Notes under the pieces: generated by a model | What the model was told of the DNA's origin: nothing | Databases searched by the model: none | The model's input: only the letters and a program-made list of their open reading frames with translations | Part shown: one piece after another, positions 61,228-64,000 of the stretch | Position numbering within the stretch: position 1 is the first letter of the stretch | How the letters are laid out: each line of letters opens with the position of its first letter | Assembly: GCA_023548195.1 (NCBI GenBank) | Contig: JAJHZJ010000694.1 | Coordinates: forward strand, 744,001-808,000 | DNA from: Bettongia penicillata ogilbyi | Taxonomy: Eukaryota > Chordata > Mammalia > Diprotodontia > Potoroidae | Direction: 5' to 3' | DNA: 64,000 nucleotides | Position numbers and translations under genes: made by a program

Positions 61228-61374
61228 CAAGGCTAGGAATGGGAAGCTTGCAGCCTCAAGGCACATGTGGCCCTTTAGGTCCTCAGGTGCAGCCCTTTGG
61301 TTGAATTTAAATATCACAGGAAGGACTTGAGGACCTAGAGGGCCACATGTGGCCTCCAGGCCTCAGGTTCCCCA
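61228..61374. mobile_element. Palindromic hAT MITE (Charlie-like)
   Basis: Arms: ggcacatgtggccctttagg with tcctcaggtgcag on the left, and cttgaggacctagagggcca with catgtggcctccagg on the right, inverted repeats of one another. The flanks ggtccaag (left) and ggttcaag (right) match at 7 of 8 bases, fitting the 8-base duplication of hAT elements. Confidence 0.72.
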
Positions 61375-61529
61375 CCCTTGGTTCAAGTCCAGGCTTTTAA
61401 AATATATGTATATAATAGGAGTTGTTTAGACAATGCAGAATCAAAATGAAATGGGAGTGGCGGCACTGGACTTACGATTTTATTACTGTGGGGAGCTCCT
61501 GGAGGAAGGAGTTAACTACTGTGAGTCAG

Positions 61530-61865
61530 TACATAGTCTTAGAGAGTTGTTTAGAGCACTGAGAGGTTAAGTTTACCCAAGATTATACAGGTATTATGTG
61601 TCTGAATCAGGACTTGTACTCAGATTTCCTATTCACTACACCACATTACCTTTAGTGAAGCAGCATAATGATTACAGAAGGAGTACTACTTCTGGCATCA
61701 GAGAAACTGTGCTCAAATTCTATCTCCTACTTGCTATCTGTATGATTTTAGGTAAGTCATTTAATTTCTGAAAGCTTGTTTCCCCATCTGTAAAAATGAA
61801 GTGGTTGAACTGGATGATCACTGAAGTTCCTTCTAACTCTAGAACTGAAATGGAAAATGTTTTAT
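61530..61865. repeat. Two MIR-type SINE copies, head to head
   Basis: 61530-61660 (cactgagaggttaagtttac) is inverted. 61670-61860 (ctatctgtatgattttaggt, aagtcatttaatttctgaaa, gaactggatgatcactgaag) is direct. Confidence 0.65.
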
Positions 61866-61869
61866 GCTT

Positions 61870-63425
61870 TAATGAATTTTAAGTATCAGCCTCCCAGAAA
61901 ATTTTAACAGCAATTGTAAGTTATTATCCTCTCTTTAATTCATTCTGTTAATGTGTGCTGAGAATGTTTTATGTTTAGTATTTGTTTTGTGTGTAGGAAA
62001 AAATTACCTATCCCATACCTAATTCATGTCATGCGCTGAAGAGGAGGCAACTCTAGATATAAGCCACAACCTAAGTGAATTTTCCCTGGAGTATCAGAGA
62101 ATGGAATTAAAGACATAAAATGTGAGAGAGGAAGCCAGATTTTTCTCATTAGAGTCCAAGCTCCCTCAGGTCCAAACAGCATTCTTGGGTCCACAGCTTA
62201 GGGGAGGGCCCTTGTAAGTGGTACCCAGATGCCTTAGAAGGAAGGAAACAACCATTTATTAAGAAATAAGCAAAGCAGCCCTACAAGTGGCAGTATTCTT
62301 CAGATCACTGGGCCTGCTTTCAGCCCAGGACTCATAACTATCAACTGGGGAAAACACCTCCTGAGATGGGGCTAGCTATGCTAACCAATTGCCACACACA
62401 GAGCAGGCTAGCTGAAACGTTGAAGCACCCTCATGGAGAGACAGGAGGTAGCCTGGTCCAGACAAACAAACCACCACCAACACCTTGACCAGCAATCTCC
62501 CTTTAGATCCTGATGGAGACAGCTCAGGACCCTGAACCTGAAAGCCTTTGGAATAGTGATGCTTCCATCCTACTTCCTTCAGCCATCAACTTGGGAAGCA
62601 ATGCCTATGGAGATGTTCAGCCTACAGGGACCACCACAATGTTTTGAGGTAAAAGGAAGGCTTGACATTGCACATTCATTTTTTTTTTCAGTAGTTATGA
62701 GGTTCTGCATTGATTCTCAGGTTCTTTTACCTTTCATTTTAGTTCTCTTTATAAAATATCTTTTCCAAGTTGGTTACAGTTGAAATTTTCTTGAGGATAT
62801 TACTACATTCTCCTTGCAGGTCGTTCAGTGACCCTTGTTGACCCATTCACTGTTGTGGCTCATTTCCAGTGCTTCCGCCTCTGCAGCTGTAATGGGGGAA
62901 CCCCACTGTTTCCCCCTTGCTTTATAGCCATTGATTCACTCTATCCTCACAAGGCGATTTGCCTTGCTTCTAGTCACCAGAACATCACTCCTAGCATAAA
63001 AATGTTTAAAATTAGTATTGTCTAGAAAACCAGTGTTGCACAGAACACTTTGGGCAACACTAACAATATGTTTTTACAGTGGTCTACTGTCTCAAGCCAA
63101 AATCTTACAACATAAATAGAGACTCCTCTTTCATTCAATGGTTAATGAAAGGAGGTTTCATGCCCTAACATGGAAAAGACACTTAACAGGGATATATAGT
63201 GACACTTGAGGAGTCAAGTAGAATCAGTGCCCCTGGAAGCAATTACGATGCAAGGCAGGTGTGTGGTGACTTGTATGGTCTCAGCACATCTACAAGTCTG
63301 AAGGGGCTTGATACCTTGAGGGTGGGCCTTTTAATGCCCTTAATTGACCACTAAGGCACAGCAATCTGACCAGAGGTTATTAGAAATCTAATTCAGATGG
63401 TAGTGGGAACTCTGAGAAATAGGGA
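61870..63425. other. Intergenic sequence, unclassified
   Basis: A T8 run lies near 62684. The block 62120-62540 is GC-richer with purine-rich words and may be an old retroelement. No exon is recognised. Confidence 0.35.
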
Positions 63426-63429
63426 ATCT

Positions 63430-63720
63430 GTCACACTTGGTTTCCTTGCTTCTGGTCCCTTCCCTCTCTAATCCATCTCCCACACAGCTACCAAATTAAT
63501 ATTCCTAAAGCATAAGACTGACCAGGTTACTTCCCTACTCAGAATCTTTAGTGGCTCTTGGTTGTCTCTAGGATAAATACTAATACTTTAGCCTGTCATT
63601 TAAAGTTGTCCACTATCTGGCTCCCACCTACCCCTCCTGATTTATTTTGTATTATTTCTCTTAACAATCTCTTCACTCTAGCCAAGATCCAGGTCTTCCT
63701 GACTTTAAGCCCAGTAAATA
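63430..63720 (+). repeat. L2 LINE fragment
   Basis: Text ctaccaaattaatattccta, gcctgtcatttaaagttgtc and gccaagatccaggtcttcct fits L2 ORF-derived sequence. Confidence 0.55.
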
Positions 63721-63721
63721 G

Positions 63722-63925
63722 AAAATTAGGTATGAAGTCAGGGAGCCCTGAATTCAAATTCAGCCTCAGACACTTATTAGCTAAGAGACAAGTCACTTAA
63801 CTTCTGCTTGCCTCAGTTTCCTCATCTGTGAAATGGGGATAATAATACCAATTTTGTTGTGAGGATCAAATGTGATGTTACTAGAGGCTATCTACATGTG
63901 AGTTATTATTACTATTAAATGGAAC
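63722..63925 (+). repeat. MIR/CORE-type SINE
   Basis: Direct order: ccctgaattcaaattcagcc, gacaagtcacttaacttctg, cctcatctgtgaaatgggga, gaggatcaaatgtgatgtta. Confidence 0.8.
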
Positions 63926-64000
63926 TGCTTACTGTTCCTAGAACTGAACCTTCTACGTTCTGCTTCCATACCTGTAATGGACTGATTCTCTGCTTTTCTC

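Overview
The window is a nuclear genomic segment from a marsupial mammal. The interspersed repeats show this: MAR1-type CORE-SINEs, marsupial L1 and half-L1 (HAL1) retrotransposons, short palindromic hAT and mariner-like elements, and older MIR, L2 and CR1/L3 copies. The sequence alone does not identify the species.

One host gene is recognisable. The minus strand carries the first four coding exons of DHX15, the DEAH-box RNA helicase orthologous to yeast Prp43. The exons lie at 41271-41201, 22888-22453, 17725-17532 and 4395-4236. They encode residues 1-287, from the initiator Met through Walker A (GETGSGKT) and motif II (DEAH). Splice phases match and every donor is GT and every acceptor AG. 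The rest of the gene lies beyond position 1. The gene starts in a CpG island (about 40490-41640) with a strong Kozak start and a YY1-like motif. Intron 1 is 18.3 kb, intron 2 is 4.6 kb and intron 3 is 13.1 kb. All are filled with old repeats, including a solo LTR in intron 1 and a 5'-truncated HAL1 in intron 2.

From 41.6 to 64 kb, upstream of DHX15, I see no host exon. This part holds repeats of several ages. The most notable is a nearly 3 kb full-length HAL1 element at 54174-57150. It has an intact 366-codon L1-type ORF1, no ORF2, and a perfect 16-bp target-site duplication, and it sits inside an older L1 fragment. A second, decayed HAL1 copy at 18705-20110 has the same ORF1-to-3'UTR junction, so the lack of ORF2 is a family trait.

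I found no clearly new biological system. The best leads are the apparently young HAL1 insertion, the sense-oriented LTR with its poly(A) signal inside DHX15 intron 1, and the UG/GA repeats close to the exon 2 splice donor. Repeat edges are approximate and were judged by eye; exon edges are exact.
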